The notes beneath the pieces are model-generated. The model was not told where the DNA came from and ran no database searches. It saw only the letters and a program-made list of their open reading frames with translations. A program made the translations under genes and the position numbers. DNA of 64,000 bases from Corticium candelabrum (Eukaryota > Porifera > Homoscleromorpha > Homosclerophorida > Plakinidae), in NCBI RefSeq assembly GCF_963422355.1, contig NC_085087.1, positions 4,124,498 through 4,188,497 of the forward strand, written 5' to 3'. Shown one piece after another: positions 48,530-61,324 of the stretch; position 1 is the first letter of the stretch; each line of letters starts with the position of its first letter.

Positions 48530-50510
48530 TTAGCTGTCTGTGGCTCCGTTGACAACACTTGTGAAGAAGCAAGGTGGGATACGCCCGACAGCAGTATGTG
48601 AAGTTTTACGACGTCCTATTAGTCATCTTTGTTGTTGGGCAACTAAATCAGAATTACCTGATATATTCCTACCATATGGCCAGATTGGTGTCGGGGTGCC
48701 TGGAGGTATGGACGCAGCTGTTCATGCCTTGTCGTCATATATTACAACTCATGGTTCCAATCCTAATCTTTGTTGTCTGAAAATTGACATGTCTAACGCA
48801 TTCAATGAATGCCATCTGTCTTCCTTCCTGCGAAGCTTGCACTGTGACTTTCCTTCTCTCTATGATTGGTCGCAGTGATGCTACCATTGCGAAGGTTTCT
48901 CCGGTTTGGTAATGCCTGGATCAAGTCCTCCGCTGGAGTACAGCATGGTGACACGCTTGGACCATTGATTTTCTCACTGGCCCTTCTAGAACTGTTAGAT
49001 GACATTGAAACTTCCGAAGGTATCAATGTTCAGTTATGGTACCTTGGCGATTGTGCTTTCGTGGGCTCTCGTCATGCTATAGCTCATCTCCTGGATATCT
49101 TGCTGTCTAGAGGACCATCTTTTGGCCTAAATGCGAATGTGAACAAATGCAAGATATTCTGGTCTTCTGGACAACAGGATTTCCCCGAAATTGATCCTAA
49201 GATTCAACGCACTGTTCGGGTCTCCAATGGTGTTGATATTCTTTTCTCTCCAGTTTACGGATCAGATACTTATTTTGTTAGTTCCGTATACAAACGGATT
49301 CTACACCAACAGATTCAGTTGTCAGTTTGGATGATTCTCACGTGGAACTACATCTCCTCAGGAGTTGCCTTGGTTCATGCAAAATGAATTATATTGTCAG
49401 AACGGTGCCATCTCTCAATTTTTGATGAGTTGTTTAGGTCTGATGCTGGCTTACGACGAAGCTTTGAAACGCTGACTGCCTCATCTATTTCAGACCTGCA
49501 CCTGGCTACAGCAACCCTTCCCATTCTCCTTGGTGGTGTAGCCCTTCGAGAGGCCAGCAGAGCTTCCTCTGCAGCATTTATTGGAAGCTGCAATTTATCA
49601 CGTCAGCTGTCATTTCAGCTACTATACAATTCAATGCCAATATCGATCCTTGAAGATGAACCATCACACCAACTTGGAAGAAGCGTTGACCTGATCATCA
49701 ATGGTGAAACTCAATGCCAACAACATCTGGCAAGTATTCTTCCGGGCTTCAGTGACTGTATAACACCAGTCTCTACTCAACATGATATCCAGCAGATCTT
49801 GGACAACAACGCGAAATGTAATATTGAAGAAAGCTGTCTCAGCCTACGTGATCAAGCACGAATGAAAGCAGTGACAAATCCTCACTCGGGGGCTTGGTTA
49901 AGAGCCATTCCTAACCGCAGTTTCGGCCTAGCCATGTCCACTCAGAAGTTTGTTGTTGCCTTGCGATTACGTCTAGGAATAGCTGTATTTCCACGTCACT
50001 CCACGTCATACAGATGTACATGTAATCATGTCATTCATGAACATGGCGACCATGCCCTTGGTTGCGGACCGTTGAGAATTAAACGTCAAGATGCTGTATG
50101 TGATGTTATCTACCACCGTCTTTTGAAGGAAAATGCTGATACACGTCGTGAAGAAGGATGCTCGACTCTGTCCTTTGATAGACCGGGTGATGTTTATAAA
50201 CCTGATTTCTCTCAGGGCAAACCTGCCTATTTTGATGTGTCGGTCAAGAATTCATTCGGCCCTTCTCACATTATCAACGCTGCAAGTAAAGCAGGTGTGG
50301 CCGCTGAAGCTGGGAAATGTGAGAATGATCTTGAGAACGTTGCAGCTGCAGGGGGATTTTCTATTCTCTAATAGTTGAAACTTATGGAGTGTGGTCAATG
50401 CACAGCCTGGGGTTCTGAAATCCATTGCAAAGAAAACATCTCTGTTCAACGGATTGACTTTTAGCAGAACTTTATGTAATTTACACGAACAGCTGTAATG
50501 TAAGCTTTGA
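48530..50510 (+). mobile_element. Non-LTR retrotransposon (family 2, copy 2), 5' truncated
   Basis: Plus strand, starting within the reverse transcriptase region (CLKIDMSNAFNECH), then GVQHGDTLGPLIFSLALLELL and a catalytic box read as YLGD instead of YxDD. The long open part 49394-50371 holds the C-terminal half with CTCNHVIHEHGDHALGC, RPGDVYKPDF, and PAYFDVSVKNS; a frameshift near 50365 precedes the family ending LHEQL (stop at about 50496). Frameshifts also lie near 48875 and 49385. Same family as 15525-16253. It lies just after the RecQ gene and may have cut off that gene's 3' part. Confidence 0.85.
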
Positions 50511-50624
50511 AGGTACAATGCTAAATTGATAGTAGATAAGTTAGCTTTGTATAGCTATGACATGGATTCTTTCATTATAATTTAAAAATTTTTTAAAAAT
50601 AAAGTAAAATAACATATATATGTG

Positions 50625-50687
<63 letters not shown>

Positions 50688-51389
50688 GGATTTGTAGGCT
50701 TGTGACTATGCATGTGCTCTTTTACTTGTCAATAGGTCCGATGTTCTATGCATTCATATTGTCTTGGCTATATTTTGCATTACTGTGGTTAGCAAACGTT
50801 GTATCTTCAGGGATCTTTGGACGTGGTCTGCACGATTGCATTGTGTTACGTGTAGCGTTCTAGTATCTATCAGGTACAACGTAAGGTTCTAAGTAGTCAC
50901 TATATGTTGATGTTTATTACTATACCTCAACGCAGCATTTTAATTTTCTGATTATAATCAACAAGTTAATTTATTGTATAGAAATGTATAGACTTGGTAC
51001 CGTTTGGCGACGATCCCGTAAACCCTCGGATACTTAGCACTTGTGAATCGACTGAGACCTCAAATGTCGTTAAAAGGCGATATATCGTGATATCGCCAAA
51101 CACTGAATTACCTATTAGTACACCCAACAGCACAGCAGCTCTTGACAATCTCTAATAGACAACAGAACGGGAACGCGAGCTAATATCGGAGGCGTGACTG
51201 ACAACTTGACACCCAAAATGGCGGCGGCAGTGGATCACGTGGCTTAATGACGTCTTGCACAACCTCTTACGGGAGAGTGGATGCGATCAAAGATAACGTT
51301 CACATCCGAAAGAGCGACAGATTTTACCGGTATGTGATTAATTCTGCGGTTGCGTTTGTTACGTCGTCAAACCAAGTGAGCGTGGTACA
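50511..51389 (+). repeat. (TA)n, remnant 3' flank of a lost plus-strand Ig unit, and 5' flank of copy D
   Basis: (TA)n at about 50620-50685. 50690-50990 is closely similar to the 3' flank of copy D (56030-56415), so a plus-strand Ig gene once lay to its left. 51260-51389 is the upstream region of copy D; the same sequence (GGATGCGATCAAAGA, TTTTACCGGTATGT, ACGTCGTCAAA) lies before the start of copy F (62790-62903), which suggests a shared promoter region. No TATA box is seen. Confidence 0.65.
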
Positions 51390-54300
51390 ATGTCTGTTCA
51401 CCTAATATTCCTACTCCTACTTTGCCAATTGTCAGCAGGTAAGCAAATTAATTAATGGTGTGACAGACGTTTGCTAGGTCATACTGGCTATATTTTTAAA
51501 AACCTAATTTAGGTGCCAGAGTTGGCTTAAAATTTTGCTATCGCAGTCAGAGAAAATTGAGAAATTATTTGGGTTGAAACATGCATGCTCGCTCCACCCT
51601 TACGCATGTGACACATAACGTCGTCCCTACCTTTTTTAATTAATTGATTACAGACGCTGAAATATGGGAGGAACTGACCAGTGACTGTAAACTTGCATTT
51701 GTATCTGTGAGTCACATTCTATAGGACTTTTCCTAATTAACTTCATTAATTAGTTCTGTGCTACTTTTAATTTTGACTAATTTTTTACTAGGAAATGACT
51801 ACATCTTTTGGGATGTGCAATGGGCATGGTCATGTTTAGAAAACGTAAATATTGATGGTAGTGAAACAATTAAATCAGCAGAGTATGCATGCAGTTTGTT
51901 TGATAGTGGGAGTTTTGTACTGCTTTGTTGTTCAATGCTGTTCAGGTACTTGTAATTGATTTCTTGTTAAGCAACAAACTCTTGGCTGCCAGATTTGGAA
52001 GTACTGTTTGCTTGTTATGATTCTGAATGTAGCAAGTAGTAGTTGGAGCAGGGTTGGAAATGGCATGAACAGTTTGTGTTATGATATTCTTCTGTTTGCA
52101 CTAAATGCAGTCGATACTTAGATCAGATGCTTTATTTCTGTATGCTTGTAACAAACATTTATGACATTGAAATATGTATGTGAAAGATATCTGTGCAAAC
52201 TTCTATTCTAGATGCTGTCTTGGTTTTCACAGCACCAGCTCCATCATTTTCATCTACTGGATTTATCAAAAATTCATTAACTACATTCACAACATTTACT
52301 TGTGGATGTCATGAAACTGATGGCAACTTCCCGACTACATCAACTATTGAACTACAGTTTATATTGCCTAATGGTGGTGTATTAGCTTTGGGAGACTGTG
52401 GAAATGGAAAGTATTCAGTTGCCAACAACTACCGGTCAATCATAAGAACAAATAGTGGTACTTTGGTTATTACAAATCCAGTTGCACTAGATACAGGAAA
52501 CTACAAGTGCATAGCATCAACAACATGCAACACCAACAACTAATATCACTGCTATTGCCAGACTGGAAGTAAAAGGTAATTTCTCAATAATCTTTTTGCT
52601 TTATTTGGAATTTGTACATTTTATTGTTTTTAGTATTTCAATGTGTAATGAATTTGTTTTTGTTGAAAGTTGCTTGATAAGTTTTTTGCTTTTTAGCTGC
52701 TCCTGTGTTTACAGAAACATTTTTGTTTTCTAATCGCACGATATTGGTTGGAGAAAGGTTTACTTTACATTGCAATGTTGATGATGATGTATATCCTATT
52801 CCAACTATTACATGGAGCAAAGATAATACACCACTAGCTACTGTAACAAGCAAAAGCATTTGTCCATAATGTGACAACTCAAAAGTTATCTGATGGTGGA
52901 GTTTATCAATGTCAAGTCAACAATTCAGTGGGAAATATAGATGAGTCAGTTTCTGTAACAGTTGAAGGTTACAACATTATTCTGTAGTGTTGAAGTCATT
53001 CTGTATGGTTGTTTAAATTTGTTTTCTAGCTGCAACTAAAGTTGAATCGTTTTGCAATGCTGGAGGTACAATTTATGTGTGTACTGGAATGAATCAAATA
53101 TTAAGCTGCTCAGCATCTGGTCTACCATACCCTGATGTTATGATAAGTGGACCGCACTCATCTGTCTTGTCACCAAACATTTCTAGAAACACATTGAATC
53201 TTGTGATGCAAAGTGATTCTGGGATATACAAGTGTAGTGCTACTAATACACACAAAACAGTTAGTGAAATGTGTAGAGTTGACATTGGAGGTAGGTTGAG
53301 ATGAAATAGATTGTGTAATAACATAGGTGTGATTATTATTTTTCTACTCTAGTTCCACCTACTGCCAAGCTTTCTGTGATACCAGCTAATGGTCTTGTTC
53401 AAGAGAATGACGACTTCAATTTGACTTGTTCTACTACTGGTCTTCCATCTCCGAATATTTTTTGGTTTGAGAATGGAATTGAACAAAGAAATTGGATGAA
53501 CATAAAAACTGTAACATTCAAAGCAGCTGTGAGACACAATGGAACATTTCAGTGTGTAGTCAACAACACGTGTGGGCAAGATGATGACAGTGTGAATGTG
53601 AAAGTAGAAGGTTAATTTGATATTTACTTGCTAAAGTGTATACTTAGATGGTGTGTGTGTTTACAGTTCCATGTTCACTTGAATCAAGGGCAGTGTGTTT
53701 GGATACTGTCTCTTGCCCTTCATCTGTTGTTAATCCAGCACAACATCAGACTGTTGGTGTGTCTGGTGTTGCACGCTGCTTTCCTCACTCACCCACATTG
53801 TTGTTGCGCAATGCATCAGGAGATCAACTTGCAGCATTAAAACCTGCAACTATACAACCTCCACCACATGCTTACAATGTGCAGTTCAATGTGACTGTAA
53901 CACAAAATGGAAATTATACTTTTGAAATTGATGGACAGAACAAAGAAAGAGTTCAGCAAATTCAATGTAAACACATGAATGTGATTGTTATGAATTGCTG
54001 GTCTAAATTTGTAAATATTTTACTAGATCCATATATTTTGTCTCCAACACCTGTGAGTATGTCTCAGCCAATTGTTCTTACATCTAGTTTCAAATCTCGA
54101 CCGCTGACATGTATGGCTTGTTCATATCCTTGTGTTTCACGTATACAATGGAGTAGACAACAAAAGTTAGAAACAACAGCTAATGACATTATGACTTCAA
54201 ATAATCCAAACTGTGTTACGTCAATTCTGACCGTGTCATCACCTGGTGATTATAAATGTTATCTGTGTGGATACTCAGATGAAAGAATGTTTGTTGTAAA

Positions 54301-55892
54301 CGATGAGATCACATACTGCAATTTAATTTTGTAAGGAATTGAGTTAGTTTGGTTATTTTGTGATGCTCTTGTTTACAGCCGAACCGATGTTTGTAAATGA
54401 TGTTGCTGCTGGTCAGTTGAATCGAAATGTGAATGAATTCGGTAATTTGGAGTTGGACTGTAATCACACTGGTCGACCTCGTCCAAACATCACGTGGAGA
54501 CTAAATGGAGCTATTCTGCCTAACTTTAATGGATCATCGACGCTAAGTCTTTCGAATGTTGCCATTCAAGATGGTGGTCATTATAACTGCATTGTTGTCA
54601 ACGAATTAGCTGCAATTACAAGAGAATATGTAATTACTGTTGTTGGTATGGTCACTTACCAGTGTGTTTGATTACCAAACATAGTTAGTGTTAATATTGT
54701 TGTGTGTGTGTTTTTAGCTGCTCTTACTATCACTAGTTCTTCGAGTCCTTCAGTCAATATTGCCTTTAATACGAGAGTAGGTCTATTTTGTAGTGCAAGA
54801 CAATATCCTGACCAGTCACATGTAGAATGGACAAATTCATCTGGATTAGCTGTTGCAAGTTCTGACGACTTTACTGTTAGTAGTGACGGTGCTAATGTAC
54901 TTCACTCAACAGTTAGTGTGAATCGTGTTGGACGTTACATTTGTTCGATTCCCAATACACAGGAAAACAAGCATATAGAAGTGATTGCTCGTGTCTCTAT
55001 ATTATCTACTACACAAGATGCTAATTTTGGTACAGATGGTGCAAAGCTGCTTGTTTGTGTTGCAAGAGCTTACCCGAATTATCCAAGCATAACATGGATG
55101 CCTGGGAATGGCTCATCTATTTCACAAAGACATGCTGATGTTAGTAATGATCTTTCGGATAGAAGTTATTCTCGGCAATCATCAATCACAGTAAGAACAA
55201 CAGGAAATTTTACTTGTCGTGCTGAAGCTTTAGGTGAACGTCAAGAAAGCATCATCTCTGTTGCTGCTGTCCGTGTTACAACTGCACCACCAGTTACCAC
55301 AAGAATCGCGTCCATCGGATTAAGTAAAATTGCATTGAATTTGATGCGTGTGCTTGTGGCGTTTAGTGCATATTTGTAGCTTCCAACGAGCCTAATGTAT
55401 ATAGTACAACAGAAGTTTGTCAAACTATATGCCAATATTGTCCTACATTCCATCCACCTGCTAGTGATTCAAGTTGCAGCAATCTCTCAGCTGGTACCGT
55501 TACTGGAATTATCATTGCTGTGTGCTTGTGCGCAATTGTAGCAACTGCTGTACTTACCTACTCGATTACCGCAAGAAAATTCAAGTATATATAACTTATT
55601 GGTGTATCTGTTTCTATTTAATCTATTACATCTTGTTTTGTCTGTCTCTAGGAAGGAGAAGCCTCCTCCATCTAACGATTACGAAGTCATCACGAGAGCA
55701 GCAAGTGTTGTTCCTACTGTTGGATCTGCACCAATCGTTTCCACCTACGAAGTTCCTGATGAACATCCAGCGACTGTTCATGGGTCTGATCACCAGCAAG
55801 AGACGCTGACTGCCAATCGCCTCTACTCGACAATGGAGAGTGAGAATACAGAACAACTTCAACACAATCCAGCATATGAATCTATTTTGTGA
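51390..55892 (+). pseudogene. Ig receptor, second subfamily, damaged (copy D)
   Basis: Exons: 51390-51438 (signal, MSVHLIFLLLLCQLSA), 52212-52575, 52697-52967, 53030-53290, 53353-53610, 53667-53966, 54027-54302, 54379-54645, 54718-55323, 55380-55584, 55652-55892. The organisation equals copy B with one intron fewer: the double-Ig exon is fused in frame to the linker exon. The tail is well kept (NDYEVI, STYEVP, LYSTM, NPAYESI). Lesions: exon 2 has 4 extra bases (near 52525), exon 3 has 1 extra base (near 52855), and the donor after 54302 reads AT instead of GT. Exons 4-6 and 8-11 are open. Assembly errors could explain the indels less easily than the splice-site change. As written it cannot make a full receptor. 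Confidence 0.85.
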
Positions 55893-57538
55893 CATGATGC
55901 AGTTTCTGCTTTTGATATTTAGAGTTTCTTGTGAGTGAGTCGCTCTTTGTAATGTAGCTTACGTAATTTTTTGTCTTGGATGATGAAAACGTTTTTAAAC
56001 AATTAAGGATAGATATACATATATGTGTATGGTTTTGTAAGCTTGTGACAGAGCATGTGCGCTTTTACTTGTCAATAGGTCCGCTGTTCTATGCATTTTT
56101 AATATCTTGGCTACATTTTGCATTACTGTGGTTAGCAAACATTGTATCTCCATGGATCTTTGAACGTGGTATAGAGGATTGCATTGTGTTACGTGCAGCG
56201 TTTTATTATCTGTATTCATTTGTTGATATTGATTCTAATGTTCAGTTGTACGTTTTCGTGACACTTTTCTAGATTACTAGAAGTTATATTCTATCAGGTA
56301 CAAGCTAGGGTTGTATGTAGTCACTATATGTTGATGTTTATTACTATACCTTAACGCAGCATTTTAATTTGCTGATTATAATCAATAATTTAATTTATTG
56401 CATAAAATGTATAGATTTTATCATGACTTGATTGGCTGCCACGTGATGCGTATGTGGGTAGTTTTAAGCATGAGAATGAGGCCATAAAGATATCGATGAA
56501 GAAGGAGGAGTCATGTCGGTTCCGTCAATAAGATTTTTATCAATACTGTAGTTGTAGACCAGTAAGTTAGGGAAATGCGATGGCCACGAACACAGCAAAC
56601 TGAACCCCTCCTTGAGTTGTTTTGGCCACCTGACAAGTGAGTGGGGATTCCCCCGTAATATGGTACTTAATTTAATTAAATCAATTATCCAACAACGCTG
56701 TCCAAGCGCCAAAATAAAATTTGCTAATATAATTTTTCGCCAATTTCTTAACAAACCGCCAAAATAATTCCCGCGAGCGTTTCATCTTCTAGATACGGTA
56801 GTTTGCAAGCAGCGCATAGCTCTATGGCACATTTGCAAAAAAAAATTGTTACGCGATTGCGCGAATATGCAGCGAACAACTCCACGTGAACAAAACAGGT
56901 CTACCTCCCTGCTTTGGGGTTCAACAAAATAGGTCTGGAGTCCCTGGCTAGTCTCGCGTAACCAGCTTTTCCCCCCATTTGACTTCATGACGGCGGGACT
57001 TTCTAGTCACATTCGTCTCCGCCCTTCCTAGGAAGTCGAAACGGGGAGATTCGGGGTACGCGAGATCACGCCCTTTCTAGGAAGTCGAAAAGGGGAGATT
57101 CGGGGTACGCGAGATCACGTTCCCACAAATTAGATCTAAGTCCCTGCTCCGGAGGGTTCAGAATGCATGAGCAAAATAGGCCTACAGTCTTTGTCGTCCC
57201 CAGCCTTCTACATCTCCACTTCAACAAATAGATCTAAACTGTAAATGGTCGCAGAGTTGATTTTGCGTAGCCAGCTCCTTCCCTTTCGACTTCCGGACTT
57301 CGGGGACATTGTAGTCAGCTCTACCCTCCCTCGCCGTCGGAAGTCGAAAAGGAGAGAGGCTGGCTACGCGAGACCACGCTTCTGTAGGTTCAACAAAATA
57401 GTTCAACAGTCCTCACTCCGTCGGCTCAGAATGCATGCATGCGTGAACAAAATAGGAGAATATGAAGAAATAGTCTCTGTTTTATAGGCAAAACAGACGC
57501 TGTAAACAAAACAGTTCCACACTCCCCCGTGAGCACCA
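55893..57538 (+). other. 3' flank of copy D, then repeats upstream of the 185-residue gene
   Basis: 55976-56420 is the receptor 3' flank shared with 50690-50990. 56460-57000 shows no gene. 57022-57070 and 57071-57119 are two near-identical 49-base tandem copies; related pieces with GAAGTCGAAAAGG and TACGCGAGA, also in inverted form, occur at about 56950-57000 and 57270-57376. Confidence 0.55.
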
Positions 57539-57545
57539 TATATAG
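57539..57545 (+). promoter_or_regulatory. TATA box candidate
   Basis: TATATAG lies about 45-50 bases upstream of the ATG at 57591, leaving room for a short leader of 15-25 bases. Confidence 0.45.
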
Positions 57546-57590
57546 TTTCCAGTCATTGCACAACGCGCATTAACTCGTACCTCAAACTCT

Positions 57591-58148
57591 ATGGCGGCTG
57601 CATCACCTTTAGCTTTTGGCAACTTCACAGAAGAAGATGCCAAAATCGTTCTGAGGGTTGCTAATTACAGCAACATGCAACTATTCAGTTCTAGGATAGT
57701 GATGCGACTCGGTGACGCATGGGAGAGTGAGGAGACATGGGACGCGGTATATTCCATTGGGTTCGGCGATCTTGTGTGCAAGGTAACCAAGAATTTGACC
57801 GGACCTGCATTCACTGTGACGGCAGCCGTTGGGGGTTTTCGCATTCGAACTGGTAATGGAGTTAAGAGCCCCATGGAACAGGTCGACGCTCACTTCTTCA
57901 GCGCTGAGGCATCCACCAGTTACTCCTCGTTTCACTACGAGACTAAGATTGGACTCACCCTGGTTGAATGTCATGTCTCCGCTTTAGATGTTCGTCTCGG
58001 AGTTGGATTATCATGTGGAGCAGGTATCAAAGACGATTCATTGACCCTAAAAGTGGCTGGAACCGGTTTCCAGCTGGGTCGCAAGATCGGTGTCTCTGTG
58101 CTCGGTAACTCAGTTGCCGTGGACCTTGCCAAGTGTTCAGTCATGTAA
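57591..58148 (+). CDS. Unrecognised intact single-exon protein, 185 residues
   Basis: ATG in the context CTCTATGGC starts an uninterrupted frame to TAA at 58146-58148. There is no signal peptide and no membrane helix. The N-terminal half (MAAASPLAFGNFTEEDAK ...) alternates acidic and hydrophobic residues. The C-terminal half is rich in Gly, Val and Ser with regular short strands (LGVGLSCGAGI, LKVAGTGFQLGRKIGVSVLG), the look of a beta-rich domain seen in unnamed marine-invertebrate proteins. No catalytic motif was found and no function is proposed. It is the only intact intronless gene here, lies between copies D and E in the inverted interval, and has its own TATA candidate. It may be a retrocopy or an unrelated gene. 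Confidence 0.75.
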   Translation: MAAASPLAFGNFTEEDAKIVLRVANYSNMQLFSSRIVMRLGDAWESEETWDAVYSIGFGDLVCKVTKNLTGPAFTVTAAVGGFRIRTGNGVKSPMEQVDAHFFSAEASTSYSSFHYETKIGLTLVECHVSALDVRLGVGLSCGAGIKDDSLTLKVAGTGFQLGRKIGVSVLGNSVAVDLAKCSVM

Positions 58149-58552
58149 CTGATCTGCACGAGAATTGGACTCTTAACCTCTAAACACTGTGTGCGATACA
58201 ATTGAACTTCCTTTCTCATGTTGTTTGCTTGTCTACTTGAGTAAAGTGTATGGCATCTATCGTATGTATACACACAACTGTATATATTTTCTTATTGTTA
58301 ATCATTAGGTTTTCGTTTCCCATTGTCGTTTAGATTACTGTGATACTGTATTTGATTATTTGATGGAAATTATATGTCCACACTTGTCGGTACTATATAT
58401 GACGGTATAGCCAGGAAAACCTATTCGAAACCGAATAAGCCGTATAGATAATCTCCCGAAACCAAGTAGTTCCCGAAACCAAATAGTCCCCGCAGAAACA
58501 CCCCTATTTCCATAATGCATCAACTTTCAGGAAGTCCTAAGGTAGCCTCCAA
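58149..58552. other. Intergenic, nothing recognised
   Basis: 3' flank of the 185-residue gene. 58420-58500 has a small repeat of CCGAAACCAA-type words. No gene. Confidence 0.5.
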
Positions 58553-58815
58553 ATTGTTTTCTTGTGTATTAGGAATCGAACAGATGTAACGTCCAACACG
58601 ATTCACACGAGCTGTTGAGTGAAGCACATTTGCGCCGTCATTACTAACAGTAAAGTCGTCAGAACTTGCAACAGCTGATCCAGATGTATTCGTCCATTCT
58701 ACACGTGGCTTGTCAGGATATTGTCTTGCACTACAAAATACACCTACTCTTGTATTAAAGGCAATATTGACTGAAGGACTCGAAGAGCTAGTGATAGTAG
58801 GAGCAGCTAAAACAC

Positions 58816-58854
<39 letters not shown>

Positions 58855-61324
58855 ATTAACATTGACTATTTGGTAATCAAACACACAGGTAAGTGATCAT
58901 ACCAACAACAGAAATTACAATTCTCTTGTATTCGCAGCTAATTCGTTGACAACACTGCAGTTATAACGACCACCATCTTGAATGCCAACATTTGAAAGAC
59001 TTAGCGTCGATGATCCATTAAAGTTAGGCAGAATAGCTCCATTTAGACTCCACGTGATGCTTGGACTAGGTCGACCAGTGTGATGACAGTCCAACTTCAA
59101 ATTATCCAATTCATTCACATTTCGATTCAACTGATCAGCAGCAGCATCATTTACAAACATCGGCTCGGCTTCAAACAACAGCATCACAATAACCAAACTA
59201 ACTCAATTCCTTACAAAATTTATTTGCAAGCTGTGACCCTCACCATTTACAATAAACATTCTTTCATCTGTGTATCCACACAGATAACATTTATAATCAC
59301 CAGGTGATGACACAGTCAGAACAGACGTAACACAGTTTGCGTTATTTGAAGTCATACCATCATTAGCTGTTGTTTCTAGCATTTGTTGTCTACTCCATTG
59401 TAGATGTGGAACACAAGGATATGAACAAGCCATGCATGTCAGTAGTCGAGATTTGTGAATAGCTGTAAGAACAATTGGCTGAGACATACTGACAAATGTT
59501 GGAGACAAAATACATGGAACTAGTAAAATATTTACAAATTTAGACCAGCAATTCATAACAATAACATTCATGTGTTTACGTTCAATTTGCTCAACTCTTT
59601 CTTTGTTCTGTCCATCAATTTCAAAAAGTAATAATTTCCATTTTCTGTTACATTCACATTGACCTGCACATTGTAAGCATCTCGTGGAGGTTGTATAGTT
59701 GCAGCTTTTAATTCTGCAAGTTGATCTCCTGATAAATTGCGCAATAACAATGTGGGTGAGTGAGAAAAGCAGCGTGCAACACCAGACAAACCAACAGTCT
59801 GCTGTTGTGCTGAATTAACAACAGATGAAGGGCAAGAGACAGTATCCAAACACAGTTTCTTTGATTCAAATAAACATGGAACTGAAAACACACACACCAT
59901 CTAAGTATACACTTTAGCTAGTAAATATCAAATTAACCTTCTACTCTCACATTCACACTGTCATCGTCTTGCCCACACGTGTTGTTGACTACACACTCAA
60001 ATGTTCTATTGCATCTCACAGCTACTTTTAATGTCACAGTTTTCATGTTCCTCCAATCTCTTTGTTCAAGACCATTCTCAAACCAAAAAATATTGGGAGA
60101 TGGAAGACCAGTAGTAGAACAAGTCAAATTGAAGTCGTCATTCTCTTGGACAAGACCATTAACTGGTATCACAGAAAACTTAGCAGTAGGTGGAACTAGA
60201 GTAGAAAAATAATAATCACACCTACGTTATTACACAATCTATTTCATCTGATTCTACCTCCAACGTCAACTGTACACATTTCATTAACTGTTTTGTGTGT
60301 ATTAGTAGCATTGCACATGTATATCCCACAATCATTTTGCATCACGGGATTCAATGTGATCCTAGAAATGTTTGGTAACAAGACAGATGAGTGCGGTCCA
60401 CTTATCATAACATCAGGCTATGGTAGACCAGATGCTGAGCAGCTTAATATTTGATTCATTCCAGCACACAAATATATTGTACCTCCAGCATTGCAAAACG
60501 ATTCAACTTTAGGTGCAGTTAGAGGACAAATTTATACAACCATACAGAATGACGTCAACACCACAGAATAATGTTGTAACCTTCAACTGTTACAGAAACT
60601 GACTCGTTTATACTTCCCACTAAATTGTTGACTTGACATTGATAAACTCCACCATCAGATAACTTTTGAGTTGTCACAGTATGGACAAATGTTTTGCTTG
60701 TGACTGTAGCTAGTGGTGTATTATCTTTGTTCCACGTAATAGTTGGAATAGGATATACATCATCTTCAATACCGCAATGTAAATTAAACCTCTCTCCAAC
60801 CAATATCGTGCGATTAGAAAACAAAAATGTTTCTTTAAACACAGGAGCAGCTAAAAAAGCAAAAAATTTATCAAGCAACCTTCAACAAAACAAATTCATT
60901 ACACATTGAAATTAAAAACAATAAAATGTACAAATTCCACTTAAGCAAGAAGACTATTGAGAAATTACCTTTTACTTCCAGTCTGACCATAGCAGTGATA
61001 TTAGTTGTAGGTGGTGTTGTTGATGCTATGCACTTGTAGTTTCCTGTTTCTAGTGCCACTGAATTTATAATAGTCAAAGTTCCACTATTTGTTCTTATGA
61101 TTGACAGGTAGTTGTTGGTAACTGAATACTTTCCATTTCCACTGTCTCCCAAAAGTAATACACTACCATTAGGCAATATAAACTGTACTTAAATAAATGA
61201 TGTAGCAGGAAAGTTGCCATCAGTTTGATGAGATGAACAAGTAATACTGTGAATGTAGTTAATGAGTTTTTGATAAATCCAGTAGGTGAAAATGATGGAG
61301 CTGATGTGAAAAGCACGACAGCAT
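58553..61324 (-). pseudogene. Inverted partial Ig receptor duplicate (copy E)
   Basis: Minus-strand counterpart of copy D exons 2-9: 61324-60969, 60850-60581, a third Ig exon at about 60517-60256, 60194-59938, about 59882-59580, 59522-59245, 59169-58905, then the double-Ig exon from 58806, cut at about 58553 within its first domain. Copy D's intron 1 continues to about 61742, where similarity stops, so neither a signal exon nor a helix or tail is present. Lesions: a 1-base loss and a TAA in exon 2 (about 61189), the acceptor of the third Ig exon AG to AA, a TAG in it (about 60420), 2 extra bases in the exon at 59580-59882, a 1-base loss in the exon at 58905-59169. A (CA)n run (58811-58851) sits in the intron before the last exon. 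Confidence 0.85.

Noticed and set aside
55976-56272. Hydrophobic frame of 98 codons after copy D
   Set aside because: Lies in the receptor 3' flank; the paralogous flank at 50690 does not keep the frame.
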